A stretch of 64,000 nucleotides of DNA from Mucilaginibacter segetis (GTDB lineage: Bacteria > Bacteroidota > Bacteroidia > Sphingobacteriales > Sphingobacteriaceae). A program made the translations under genes and the position numbers. Of this stretch, positions 1 to 9,321 are shown piece by piece; positions within the stretch are counted from its first letter, which is position 1; each line of letters begins with the position of its first letter. The notes beneath the pieces were generated by a model. That model did no database searches. It had not been told where the DNA came from and saw only the letters and a list, made by a program, of their open reading frames with translations. The DNA lies in NCBI RefSeq assembly GCF_016522075.1, contig NZ_JAEHFW010000003.1, positions 434,001 to 498,000 on the forward strand, given 5' to 3'.

Positions 1-560
1 TAGTTTTCAAAGAGATCCTTTCTGTAACCATGATCCTTTTCGCCATTATTGATATACTGGGAGCCATACCGGTTATTATTGAAATGCGCAAGCGTGCAGG
101 GCATATACAGTCGGAGAAGGCAAGTATAGCCGTATTGGTGCTAATGATAACTTTCCTTTTCTTAGGAGATGAATTATTAGGGATCATCGGGCTGGATATT
201 TCGTCATTCGCGATAGCGGGTTCCCTGGTTATTTTTATCATCGCTATGGAAATGGTATTGGGGGTTAACTTTTTTAAGGAAGAAATGCCCGAGGCGGTAT
301 CTATTGTACCACTCGCTTTCCCGCTTATTGCGGGTGCAGGCACCATGACCACGCTTTTATCGCTAAAATCGCAGTATCAAACTCAAAATATTATTGTAGG
401 CATTGTAGTAAACACGCTGATAGTTTACCTGGTGCTTAAAAATGTACGCTGGCTCGAAAAGTTGTTAGGCCCCACAGGGCTGCATATTCTGCGCAAAGCA
501 TTCGGTATTATCTTATTGGCGATCGCTATAAAATTGTTCAGGAGTAATTCGGGGCTGTAG
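1..560 (+). CDS. MarC/NAAT family inner-membrane protein (5' end outside window)
   Basis: Multi-pass inner-membrane protein of the MarC (UPF0056) family; the substrate of most members is unknown. The frame is already open at the window edge: codons from position 3 read V-F-K-E-I-L-S-V-T before the Met at 30, which is how family members normally begin, so that Met is internal and the true start lies upstream. About 186 residues are visible, most of the usual length of roughly 190-210. The stretch PLAFPLIAGAGTMTTLL, a family hallmark, sits mid-protein, and four to five further hydrophobic segments follow the expected layout. It ends convergently with the methyltransferase gene at 685, with a short low-complexity spacer between them. 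No neighbour hints at the substrate. Confidence 0.85.
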   Translation, partial: VFKEILSVTMILFAIIDILGAIPVIIEMRKRAGHIQSEKASIAVLVLMITFLFLGDELLGIIGLDISSFAIAGSLVIFIIAMEMVLGVNFFKEEMPEAVSIVPLAFPLIAGAGTMTTLLSLKSQYQTQNIIVGIVVNTLIVYLVLKNVRWLEKLLGPTGLHILRKAFGIILLAIAIKLFRSNSGL

Positions 561-684
561 TATAGATGGGAAGGAGAAAGGAATGCCGGAATAAATGATT
601 TAAAAGCGATCCTGATTCATTTATCCTGACTCTTGGCTCTTATACCTTGACCCCTGTCACTTAACTCTTATGTCTATTCTCTTC

Positions 685-1845
685 TTAAGCTATCAGCCTT
701 GCCACAAACATGGTATCGGCTTTATGTTCGTAGCCTTTTAACACCTGCATTTCTTCGAGCTGCAGGTTAAGCTCTTTTACCATAAAATCTACAATGGCTT
801 CGTTTTCGGCTTTAAAGGCTGAGCAGGTGATATAGATAATTGGCTTGCCCGGTTTTAAATGTTTGGCCACGTTGCGCGCTATGCTTTGCTGCAGGCGCTT
901 AAAAAAGTCGGTCTTATGAATATCGAACTGGCTGATCATTTCAGGGGTGCGGCCCCAGGTGCCTGAACCGCTGCAAGGAGCATCCAGTATAATACCATCA
1001 AATTCGTAGTTGTGTAAAACCTGATCGTTATTTTCGGTGAGATCGAGCAGTTTTTTCTGATACCTGCGCAGGCCTGCTTCCTGGAAACGTTCGTCGAGGT
1101 TGACCAGGATAGATTCACGGATATCTGACACCACCAGCTTAATATCAGGTTGCAAGCTGTGCAATAGCAGCGATTTGCCGCCAGATGCTGCACAGGCATC
1201 CCACCAGTTGTCCCATTTTTCTGGTTTGAAAAATTGAGCGGTTTGCTGTGAGGACTGGTCCTGTACCTCGAACCAGTTATGCTTTGGGAATATGGCTTCT
1301 AAGCGGGTGCCGTTCGGTAAGGAGATGCAGCCATTACCTTCATCTTTAAAAGTTATACCTGCTTTGGTAAGGCCAGCCTTTACCTGCGTATCAAAGCCTG
1401 CATTTATACGAATAAAAAGGTCGGGCTGTATGAATATGGACTTTAAGAAAGATGCTTTATTGATGCCCGCGGATAACTCACCCACCCAGGGAAATACATC
1501 ATTCAAATTAAAATCGGGGTGTGCGGCAGTAATCAGCTTTATTTTTTCATCAGTATCAAAACTTATGCAGGCAGCCCACTCCGGTTTAAAATGCTGCAAA
1601 AAGGAATTGGTTTGTGTGTTACACAAAAATTCGGTAACCATTAAACGGTCCTCAGCCGGCAGATCGGGTAGCGCACGTCCCAGGCGGAAGTAATTATAAA
1701 TAAGCCTTGTTGCCACACGCCTGTCGGTAGAGCCCATTTGCTTGTTTTGCCTATAAAAGCCCGGTAAAAATTTACTTAAAGGCGTTTCAGCCGGGTAGGC
1801 ACCCAAAATTGTGTGAAACGTTTTAAGCTGATTAATGGCTTTCAT
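685..1845 (-). CDS. RsmB/NOP-family RNA m5C methyltransferase
   Basis: SAM-dependent RNA cytosine-C5 methyltransferase, cytosolic, most likely acting on 16S rRNA. Seen in the 386-residue protein: SAM-binding motif I as DACAASGGKS (about 216-225), motif IV LDAPCSGSG with Cys291, and motif VI ITCS with Cys341. In this family one Cys forms the covalent intermediate with the base and the other releases it. The N-terminal ~130 residues are all-helical but do not clearly read as the NusB-like domain of E. coli RsmB, so the exact target base is not certain and no symbol is given. The ATG overlaps the stop of the upstream lipoprotein gene (ATGA), so the two are probably translationally coupled in the guaA operon. 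Confidence 0.88.
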   Translation of the reverse strand: MKAINQLKTFHTILGAYPAETPLSKFLPGFYRQNKQMGSTDRRVATRLIYNYFRLGRALPDLPAEDRLMVTEFLCNTQTNSFLQHFKPEWAACISFDTDEKIKLITAAHPDFNLNDVFPWVGELSAGINKASFLKSIFIQPDLFIRINAGFDTQVKAGLTKAGITFKDEGNGCISLPNGTRLEAIFPKHNWFEVQDQSSQQTAQFFKPEKWDNWWDACAASGGKSLLLHSLQPDIKLVVSDIRESILVNLDERFQEAGLRRYQKKLLDLTENNDQVLHNYEFDGIILDAPCSGSGTWGRTPEMISQFDIHKTDFFKRLQQSIARNVAKHLKPGKPIIYITCSAFKAENEAIVDFMVKELNLQLEEMQVLKGYEHKADTMFVARLIA

Positions 1846-3113
1846 TCGGCCCGTTTAAGTTCAAAGTTTTCGTATTTCAATATGTCAACATGGGCATTTA
1901 CCCAACCTTGTCCCGGCACTTTTACAAAATGGAAATCGTTGTGCAGGCCTAAGTAGTTATATTCATCAGGTTTTTTGATATGATCATCCCCGTCGGCAAG
2001 CAGTTGGCCCAGGTATAAGCCTTCATCAAAGCCTTTTATAGCGTATTCGGTAGGTTCGGTATGGTAGGCACGACGATAATTCCGTAAAAAAACTACGGTA
2101 GCTACACTTTTATAATCCACCTTGTATGATGAGGTGATATGGGTATTAACATGCTGTAATTGTGCAGCCTTTAAGTAGGTCAATTTCTCCCAGTTCGGAT
2201 GGCCGAATACCTGTACGGGGTACTCATCAGACAGATCCTCAAGCGAGCGCAAAGTAATTGTTAAAAAAGCCTGCTTTGTTGATGGTATGATAAAAATATT
2301 ATCAGCCGTTCTTGATAGCTGAGGCATTAACCCTTTCAGGTCGCCATGCACAACGGTGGTGCTTATCACCTGTATGTGCTTATTGCTTAAGCTATCTATC
2401 GTTTTTTTAAAGGGTATAATATAATCGTTATCCTCGCTGTAACCGGATTTAAGTATGAATATTTTTTTGGGGCGCAAACGTTCAAAAACGTAGGTGGCCG
2501 CGCCCGCAGCATGATATTCCAGCGGCGGGGTCATGGTTAACAGATGCGGATTTTTATAGGTGGATGGTGCTGAGGGCGAAAGCGGTGATACTATAGGTTG
2601 CTTAGCTGAGGCGAGTACCGATGTAAAAGCCTTGATATCCTCGGGGAAAACAGGCCCTACTATCAGATCACTCGAACGTATACGCGGATTATAACCCAGG
2701 CTATGCGCCTCTGCAACCCTGTCTTTAGAGTCGAAGATCTCCAGCTTATAGTCGGTACCGGTGCTTGTAGCCAATGAATCCAGTGCGAGTTTAAACCCCT
2801 GGTAATATTCCGCAGCCATATTGGCTTTGGTTAAGTTAGCGGCTGAATATTGTTGCCCGGGTCTTAACTGATCCAGTCCCAGCGGTAATATCATTGATAT
2901 AGACGCGGGTTTATCTGTATGTTTTTTTACCGGTTTTTTTTCAACGGGTTTTTCGGGTTTAGACGGGTTTTTCTCTGTTGGCGGTGGTGGTATAGGTGTG
3001 GGTTTAGGTGTCTGTCTCACTTTTGGCGAGCAGGCAGCCATTGTTGCCGCTAAAAAAAATATCAGCCACTTATTCCCATTCAATAGTAGCCGGTGGTTTC
3101 GAACTGATGTCAT
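1842..3113 (-). CDS. periplasmic-binding-fold lipoprotein (LpoA/ABC substrate-binding-like)
   Basis: Predicted lipoprotein with a type I periplasmic-binding fold. The N-terminus has a hydrophobic segment ending in ATMAAC (lipidated Cys about residue 28), then a Pro/Lys-rich tether ([20 protein letters not shown]) of some 40 residues, then an alpha/beta domain to the end ([40 protein letters not shown]). This layout resembles the PBP-activator LpoA C-domain and ABC amino-acid receptors that have no ABC partner nearby. Ligand unknown. The ATG at 3113 lies inside the last 44 bases of guaA; an in-frame TTG at residue 11 is an alternative start. It couples by ATGA to the methyltransferase gene. 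Role in peptidoglycan control is inference only. Confidence 0.75.
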   Translation of the reverse strand: MTSVRNHRLLLNGNKWLIFFLAATMAACSPKVRQTPKPTPIPPPPTEKNPSKPEKPVEKKPVKKHTDKPASISMILPLGLDQLRPGQQYSAANLTKANMAAEYYQGFKLALDSLATSTGTDYKLEIFDSKDRVAEAHSLGYNPRIRSSDLIVGPVFPEDIKAFTSVLASAKQPIVSPLSPSAPSTYKNPHLLTMTPPLEYHAAGAATYVFERLRPKKIFILKSGYSEDNDYIIPFKKTIDSLSNKHIQVISTTVVHGDLKGLMPQLSRTADNIFIIPSTKQAFLTITLRSLEDLSDEYPVQVFGHPNWEKLTYLKAAQLQHVNTHITSSYKVDYKSVATVVFLRNYRRAYHTEPTEYAIKGFDEGLYLGQLLADGDDHIKKPDEYNYLGLHNDFHFVKVPGQGWVNAHVDILKYENFELKRAE

Positions 3114-4599
3114 ATACTACCCGGTTAATTCCTTTTACATTGTTAATGATCTCGTTGGAGATTTTTGCCAGCAGGTTATAGGGTAAATGGCACCAATCGG
3201 CCGTCATACCGTCTAACGATTCTACCGCACGCAGGCAAATTACGTTCTCATAAGTACGCTCATCGCCCATTACACCTACCGATTGTACCGGTAAATAAAT
3301 AGCGCCTGCCTGCCAAACTTTATCATAAACACCCGCAGCACGCAAATTGTTGATATAAATCGCATCTGCCTCTTGCAGTATCTGTACTTTTTCGGGTGTA
3401 ATTTCACCCAATATCCTGATAGCCAGGCCCGGCCCCGGGAATGGATGCCTGCCCAAAATATTCTGATCAATATCTAAAGCCTTACCTACTTTACGCACTT
3501 CGTCTTTAAACAGGGTGTTTAACGGCTCTATCACTTTTAGTTTCATAAAATCAGGTAAGCCACCCACGTTGTGGTGCGATTTAATGGTTGCCGATGGCCC
3601 TTTAACCGATACGGATTCAATTACATCCGGGTATATGGTGCCCTGGCCCAGCCAGCTAACACCTTGTACCTCGTGCGCGGCATCATCAAAAACCTCAATA
3701 AACACGCGGCCTATGGCTTTGCGTTTTTTCTCCGGATCGGTTAACCCTGCCAGCGCATCATAAAAACGCTGTCTGGCATCAACCCCTTTTATATTAAGCC
3801 CCATATGGCGGTATGAATCTAAAACAGATTCAAACTCATTTTTACGCAGCAGGCCGTTATCAACAAATATACAATGTAAATTGGTACCTATAGCATGGTG
3901 CAGTAATACCGCAGCTACGGATGAGTCAACTCCGCCCGAAAGGCCAAGCACTACTTTATCATTACCTAATTTTTCTTTCAGTTCGGCAATGGTGGTTTCT
4001 ACAAAGGAGTCAGGTGTCCAGTCCTGTATGCATCCGCAAATATCTACCAAAAAGTTTTGCAGTAATTGTTTACCATCAATACTATGGGTTACCTCGGGGT
4101 GAAATTGAATACCGTAAGTTTTTGTTCCGCTGATCTGAAATGCGGCCACCTTTACGCTGTCAGTACTCGCTATGATCTCAAAATCATCGGCCAGGCGTGC
4201 AATGGTATCACCGTGTGACATCCATACCTGCGACCCCGCCGGTACATCCTTAAACAAAGAGTTTTCCTGCTTAATGTAATCCAGATTAGCACGGCCATAC
4301 TCACGGGTGCTGGAAGCCATTACCTCGCCACCGTTAAAATGAGCCAGATGCTGTGCGCCATAGCATACACCTAAAATGGGCAGTTGCTGATGGTATTTAG
4401 CGAACTCAAAATAAGGAGCATCGTCCTGCCGAACGGAATAGGGACTGCCTGAAAGGATAATGCCTTTTACGCTTTCGTCAATATCAGGAAACTTGTTGAA
4501 GGGGTGGATCTCGCAGTAAATATTGAGTTCCCGGACACGGCGCGCGATAAGCTGGGTAAATTGCGAACCGAAGTCAAGAATGAGGATTTTTTCTTGCAT
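3070..4599 (-). CDS. guaA: GMP synthase (glutamine-hydrolysing)
   Basis: Converts XMP to GMP using ATP and glutamine, the last step of de novo GMP synthesis; cytosolic dimer. The class I amidotransferase half carries the nucleophile Cys79 in GVCYGAQ and the His167/Glu169 pair in QFHPEV. The ATP pyrophosphatase half carries the P-loop SGGVDS (221-226), followed by the C-terminal dimerisation region ending in KPPATIEWE. The start was set to the ATG at 4599, giving 509 residues beginning [13 protein letters not shown] as in other GuaA proteins; a longer in-frame extension to 4656 has no family match. It is first in an operon whose next gene overlaps its 3' end. Confidence 0.97.
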   Translation of the reverse strand: MQEKILILDFGSQFTQLIARRVRELNIYCEIHPFNKFPDIDESVKGIILSGSPYSVRQDDAPYFEFAKYHQQLPILGVCYGAQHLAHFNGGEVMASSTREYGRANLDYIKQENSLFKDVPAGSQVWMSHGDTIARLADDFEIIASTDSVKVAAFQISGTKTYGIQFHPEVTHSIDGKQLLQNFLVDICGCIQDWTPDSFVETTIAELKEKLGNDKVVLGLSGGVDSSVAAVLLHHAIGTNLHCIFVDNGLLRKNEFESVLDSYRHMGLNIKGVDARQRFYDALAGLTDPEKKRKAIGRVFIEVFDDAAHEVQGVSWLGQGTIYPDVIESVSVKGPSATIKSHHNVGGLPDFMKLKVIEPLNTLFKDEVRKVGKALDIDQNILGRHPFPGPGLAIRILGEITPEKVQILQEADAIYINNLRAAGVYDKVWQAGAIYLPVQSVGVMGDERTYENVICLRAVESLDGMTADWCHLPYNLLAKISNEIINNVKGINRVVYDISSKPPATIEWE

Positions 4600-4790
4600 G
4601 GGCAAAGATAAGTTTTTGTTTGAGATGTGAGAAGGGAGATTGTTAAAATGTGACAAGAAATAAAAATACTGGGAAACGAAAAAACACCGCGATTTGAGGT
4701 GTAAAAATCAGGTGTTTTAACGGGGTGAAATTTAAAAACCTATAGCTAAATTTAAGTATAGTTCAGTTAACCTCTTATCACTTTTTTAAT

Positions 4791-5657
4791 ATGCGCCGCA
4801 AAACCATATATATTATTGTTTTTATAGTATTACTTGCCGCCACATTATTTATTATTTACAAACCATTCACCCCTCAGAAGGCTGAATTTGCACCCGTTGA
4901 AACAAAAAAATTTGCATTGCTTGTTGGTATATCTACAAGAAATCCGGGTATGAGCAAGGATATTCAAAATATGGAAACCCTGGTTAAAAGGGCAGGCGTA
5001 GAGAGTAATGATATCACCATATTAACAAGAAGTAACGACGCGACCGTGGGGAACGTGCTTTCTCAACTACAATCTTATGCGGATAATTTAAAAGATGGCG
5101 ACTATCTGTATTTGTATTTTACAGGCCACGGGGGCCAGGTTTACGATAGCAACCATGACGAAGCCGCTATTCATCCCGGGGATACGTTAGATGAAACTAT
5201 TTTATTATACGATGGCCAGTTGGTAGATGATGAGCTGTTTAATAAGTTTGCCGGCTTTTCCAAAAAAGTAAATATTGTTTTTATAGCTGATTGCTGCGAT
5301 GGAGGCACGTTGCCAGCTTTAACTGGTGAAAAAAGTATAAATAACGATTTTAATTTAGCCGAAGGACTTGACATCAGTAAGCTTAACGCCCAGATAATTT
5401 ATTTAGGTGCCAGCCTGGATGGGGAACGCGCGGTATCGAAACCAGACGGATCCGTATTTACTTCTGCCTTATTCGGGGTTTGCACACAGGGTGCATCGCT
5501 TAATTATTATAACACACTTCAGCGGGTTAAAGCAAATGTTAAGGCCGATCAACAACCTGTATATATGGAATTAAGCAGTAATGGCATATGCGAAAAGATA
5601 AATGCCTGCAACAGTGCAGATGCACAATTCAGAAATCAACCAGCTTTTAGAAAATGA
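4791..5657 (+). CDS. membrane-anchored caspase-like (metacaspase, C14) protease
   Basis: Caspase-fold cysteine peptidase, probably tethered to the inner membrane and facing the periplasm. Residues 5-22 form one hydrophobic segment; the caspase p20-like domain follows from about 38 (KKFALLVGIS). The catalytic dyad is visible: His113 in YFTGHGGQ and Cys169 in IADCCDGG, where the usual D-S-C-H-S-G reads D-C-C-D-G-G. Metacaspases of this type cut after basic residues; the natural substrate here is unknown. The 3' end overlaps the next gene as ATGA, so it is coupled to an LpxR-like outer-membrane enzyme, an unusual partner. The 288-residue length fits a minimal single-domain metacaspase with no fused effector domain. 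Confidence 0.85.
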   Translation: MRRKTIYIIVFIVLLAATLFIIYKPFTPQKAEFAPVETKKFALLVGISTRNPGMSKDIQNMETLVKRAGVESNDITILTRSNDATVGNVLSQLQSYADNLKDGDYLYLYFTGHGGQVYDSNHDEAAIHPGDTLDETILLYDGQLVDDELFNKFAGFSKKVNIVFIADCCDGGTLPALTGEKSINNDFNLAEGLDISKLNAQIIYLGASLDGERAVSKPDGSVFTSALFGVCTQGASLNYYNTLQRVKANVKADQQPVYMELSSNGICEKINACNSADAQFRNQPAFRK

Positions 5658-6739
5658 AAACTACATTTTTAATTGTTTTATTATGCGCTGCTTGTTATAT
5701 GGCAAAAGCGCAGGTAACTGATTCTTTACGTGAGCAAAACCGCAGTATAATGATCTATACGGATGAAGACCTGAACCCAATACTTCAGTTCTCTAACGCG
5801 CGCGATCAGAATTATACAATGGGTTTTGGCGGCGGATTTACTAACCCCAAATTGGAACATACTTTACTTTTTAAACCCGGGGAATGGTTAACCAAACTAT
5901 TTACAGGGAGGTATGTATATAAAGCAGAGGTAGATCACCTGTCGCCAGGTTTATCTATTAATGGTACCGCCTTTACACCCGATGATCTGCAAAGCTATGA
6001 TGTAATTGCAGGCGACAGGCCCTACGCGTTTTTGTTAGGCTTATCAGCCAAGCAGATTTATTTAAACGGAAGCACTAATGAGCTTTACGCCAGTGATTTT
6101 GTTTACGGAGTGTTGGGGCTTAGACTGGGGCAAACCGTGCAAACGGCTATTCATAAACTTATGAATGACGGAAATACCCACGAACCCTTTATACCCAGAG
6201 GGTGGCCGCATCAGATATCAGATGGCGGTGAGCCGACATTACTATATTCGCTTAGTTACGAAAAATTGCTGACAACGAACTCGCCAGGCGGCAATACATT
6301 TTATGAGCTAAAGTGGGGATGGCAGGGAATGGCCGGTTATTATAATGGTGCTAATGTGCAATTAGGCGGCAGGTTAGGGATATTGAATAATGATAATTGG
6401 TATATGAATTTTAATCCGATGGGCGACATGAACAAAGGTATCTATGCAAAGAAGAAGAGGAAGTTTGAGCTGTTTGTTTTCGGCGGGGTAAAACCATCTG
6501 TAATGTTGTATAATGAATTATTAAGCGGTGGGTTTTCACACTCCGATTACACACTGGGCTTTAATCAGTTAAATCATTTTATTTTAGAATGGGAGAGTGG
6601 CATAGGGGTAACCCTGCCCTGTAAAACGCTAACCACTAATATTACCTGGGCATTTAATTCAGGCAGAACAAGTGAATTAAATACCGCCTATAGCCGGTCG
6701 CATCAATGGGGTGGAATATACCTTACCTTTAGCTATTAG
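5654..6739 (+). CDS. LpxR-like lipid A deacylase family outer-membrane protein (DUF2219)
   Basis: Predicted outer-membrane beta-barrel of the LpxR family, whose studied members remove the 3'-acyloxyacyl group of lipid A. A signal peptide (MKTTFLIVLLCAACYMAKAQ) is followed by the family's landmarks in order: ARDQNYTMGF, AGDRPYAFLLGLS, GLRLGQTVQTAIHKLM with a conserved His, then PRGWPHQI, and alternating barrel strands to a C-terminal aromatic residue (TFSY). The 361 residues are a little longer than Salmonella LpxR. The start codon overlaps the stop of the caspase gene, so the two are very likely one transcript. It meets the DUF5686 gene tail to tail with 3 bases between stops. Enzymatic activity is inferred from family only. 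Confidence 0.8.
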   Translation: MKTTFLIVLLCAACYMAKAQVTDSLREQNRSIMIYTDEDLNPILQFSNARDQNYTMGFGGGFTNPKLEHTLLFKPGEWLTKLFTGRYVYKAEVDHLSPGLSINGTAFTPDDLQSYDVIAGDRPYAFLLGLSAKQIYLNGSTNELYASDFVYGVLGLRLGQTVQTAIHKLMNDGNTHEPFIPRGWPHQISDGGEPTLLYSLSYEKLLTTNSPGGNTFYELKWGWQGMAGYYNGANVQLGGRLGILNNDNWYMNFNPMGDMNKGIYAKKKRKFELFVFGGVKPSVMLYNELLSGGFSHSDYTLGFNQLNHFILEWESGIGVTLPCKTLTTNITWAFNSGRTSELNTAYSRSHQWGGIYLTFSY

Positions 6740-6742
6740 TTA

Positions 6743-9199
6743 CTAAAAGCCTATCCCTATTCTTATAGCTGAATTAACAGAACTATTGCCGCTAAGCGTA
6801 GTGCCATACATGATACGAATGCCTGCTGGTGTAAGTATGCCAAAGCCCAGTTCGGTATAATTTTTCAGGGTGGGGGTAGTTAAGTAATTCACATCTACCA
6901 GCTCCTGCAATTTAAGCGATCGTAAAAGGGGGATCTTATTAAAAATAAAGCCTGAGAAATTATGTTCGAGATGGCCCTCCAGGTATTTGTTGCCCGTGCT
7001 GAAGTTGTAATAATCAAGCAGCAGGAACTTGCTTTCCCCGGGTTTATAAAATAATGCCTGGTTGCCGCTAAAATGCCTGAAATCGGTAAAATAGATGTTT
7101 TTTACATCGAAGAACTTACCGGCAGCTATATAAAATGATGTGCGGCCATACATCCCCAACGGAATGTCGGATTTGGTCACATCGGCAGAAATTAGACTAT
7201 AATCGGCGTCAGCACCTAAGACATTTTTTACCGCCTTTGTAAATGATAACCCAATAGTAGGATATTTTGATGGCAGGTAACGCCTGCCTGCAGGATAGGT
7301 TTCATATTTATTGCTGAAGTTATACGTAGTACGGAAACCTATCTTAAAAGATTGATTCTCCGGAAAGAGCGGAACATCCTGCGCAGGTAATAACGGATTA
7401 TTGGACGAATACTCGCGGTTGGCCGGATGGAAGATACTGAAATAGGAAGTGTTTGGCAGCCATTTTCTATTAGCCCACTCTACCGATGCGCTGGCCAGCC
7501 AGCCTCCACTAATACGGGTTGATGCAGAAGCAGCCGCGTATTTCTTTTGGTAAAGCTTCTCGAAATTCTCACGGGCAAATAAACTATGTATAGTATTGTT
7601 AAAGTCGGTAATTGAATTGCGGTTGTTCATATCCAGCACGTCAGAGCCGCCTGTAAAGTTAAGGTTAACCGGTCCGGCAGGTACTGTTATGCCGCCGTTA
7701 AGGTTAAATAAATGATTGGAAAAGCCATACCGTGCCTTGCCATATACCGATAGATACCGATTGTTGGCACTGTCTATCTGTTTGGTGAAGGATGCGCCGT
7801 AGTCAATAGCGAATCCTTCCACGGTATTATAAAGCAGGGAGCCCAAAACCGAATTGAAGTTATAATATTCATGATCGTAGCGGTTGCGGTGATTATACCC
7901 GCCCAATAGCAGCTTGCCAATGCTTACTTTATTGTTTACACTATCCAATGAATCGAGGTAAGGTTTTGATTCGCGTTTGGCAGCCAGTACCGCTTTTTTC
8001 TGATAGTCGGTTTTTTCTTCGGCGGTGAGCGGAATAGGCCGTTCCTGCTCCCAATAGGTAGAATCTTTTTTATTAACGCCTTTGGTTATTTTTAATACTT
8101 CGTTAAAATCCTTTTTATTGAGTTGGGGATTAAGGTCATAATTTTTATAAAGCGAGATAAAATACCCACCGAATTTAAAACCAAATATGCCACCTGTAAA
8201 TTCAAACTTAACAGAAGCAGGCATCCAAACGTCTTTACTTACCGGAAAAAATTGCTGATCTACCTTAAGGGTATCCACAAAGTTAATGTTGGCTTTTTTG
8301 GTAATGTAAAGCCCAACGCTTTGCAGTCGCCAGCTGTCATCCAGTATATATATATAACCGCTAAAACATGGGTCGTGCTCGCGGCGTGGTGTAACCCGTA
8401 TTTTATTAATGGTTTCGCCGTTCTCTATGGAAATGCCCATCCAGGTATATTTATAGTAAAACAGGGCGTTATCTGCAATGGGTGATATGAGCGGACGATT
8501 ACTAAGTCCGTCCCAGTATTGCAGATTTTCGTAAAAATCAACCTTCATGTCTGAGGCCCGGTTATAGCTGAAAGCCTTGTTACTACCCGAAACCTTAGAA
8601 GAGACCAGCTCCTCGTGTACGTTATCAGGCTGCATGAAACTAAATTTTGATTGCGACTCCGACAGGTAAATGATACCGGTTCGGTTGGAGTCTAAACCGG
8701 CTTCGCGTGTAGCTTTTTGTACATCAAAGCCCAGGAATTTTTTTGGCGCTGCAAGCAATTTTTGTAAACCTTTAATATAAACTTCGCAGGTAAAGGCATC
8801 TACCTGGTTCAGATAACTTTTTCTTTTTTTAATGGCCTTGCGAATGATGGCATAGGCGGGATCCTCGCCGCCGGAATGTACCGTTACCTCGTTTAACTGA
8901 TACTCTTCCGTTTTTAAAACTACGTTTAGTTGCTGGTTTGCTGTAAGGTTAACCTTACGACTTTCCTGCTTGTAGCCTACCGCTTTATATTGTATATCAT
9001 AAGTTCCTTTTTTTAAGGTAAGTGTGTATTCACCATCGCTGTTTGCTGAGGCCCCTTTAGTAGTATTTTTTATGTATACAGTGGCAAACGGTACAGCATT
9101 GCCGTTATCATCGGTGATCTTGCCGTTTATCATGGCGTCCTGAGCGTGTAAGGCAGTTGCGGAAATTAGTAGAACAAACAGTAAAAGGGTGTATCTCAT
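6743..9199 (-). CDS. DUF5686 outer-membrane protein with N-terminal carboxypeptidase-regulatory domain
   Basis: Large outer-membrane protein of Bacteroidota. A signal peptide (residues 1-19, ending LHAQ) leads into a carboxypeptidase-regulatory beta-sandwich (about 21-105: MINGKITDDNGNAVPFATVY, GTYDIQYKAVGYKQ), then the DUF5686 region (about 115-818) that ends in a beta-barrel (repeated aromatic-Gly strands, last residue Phe). Function is not established in the family; the shape resembles TonB-dependent receptors without a plug. The length of 818 residues is normal for the family. It lies 122 bases downstream of folC on the same strand and may have its own promoter there. Codon use is like its neighbours. 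Confidence 0.85.
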   Translation of the reverse strand: MRYTLLLFVLLISATALHAQDAMINGKITDDNGNAVPFATVYIKNTTKGASANSDGEYTLTLKKGTYDIQYKAVGYKQESRKVNLTANQQLNVVLKTEEYQLNEVTVHSGGEDPAYAIIRKAIKKRKSYLNQVDAFTCEVYIKGLQKLLAAPKKFLGFDVQKATREAGLDSNRTGIIYLSESQSKFSFMQPDNVHEELVSSKVSGSNKAFSYNRASDMKVDFYENLQYWDGLSNRPLISPIADNALFYYKYTWMGISIENGETINKIRVTPRREHDPCFSGYIYILDDSWRLQSVGLYITKKANINFVDTLKVDQQFFPVSKDVWMPASVKFEFTGGIFGFKFGGYFISLYKNYDLNPQLNKKDFNEVLKITKGVNKKDSTYWEQERPIPLTAEEKTDYQKKAVLAAKRESKPYLDSLDSVNNKVSIGKLLLGGYNHRNRYDHEYYNFNSVLGSLLYNTVEGFAIDYGASFTKQIDSANNRYLSVYGKARYGFSNHLFNLNGGITVPAGPVNLNFTGGSDVLDMNNRNSITDFNNTIHSLFARENFEKLYQKKYAAASASTRISGGWLASASVEWANRKWLPNTSYFSIFHPANREYSSNNPLLPAQDVPLFPENQSFKIGFRTTYNFSNKYETYPAGRRYLPSKYPTIGLSFTKAVKNVLGADADYSLISADVTKSDIPLGMYGRTSFYIAAGKFFDVKNIYFTDFRHFSGNQALFYKPGESKFLLLDYYNFSTGNKYLEGHLEHNFSGFIFNKIPLLRSLKLQELVDVNYLTTPTLKNYTELGFGILTPAGIRIMYGTTLSGNSSVNSAIRIGIGF

Positions 9200-9321
9200 G
9201 TTGGCAGATTAGGTTTATGCGAATATGTGGCTTATTTTATAAAGTTTTTAGACTGTGGATGTTAATAATTGTTAAAGAAAACCACCAGTAAACTTTAATA
9301 AGGCTTATCAACCGCCGCCGA

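Noticed and set aside
4602..4609. TATCTTTG on the minus strand as a guaA promoter
   Set aside because: Transcription from it would start at or inside the guaA start codon and there is no -33 box at the right distance.
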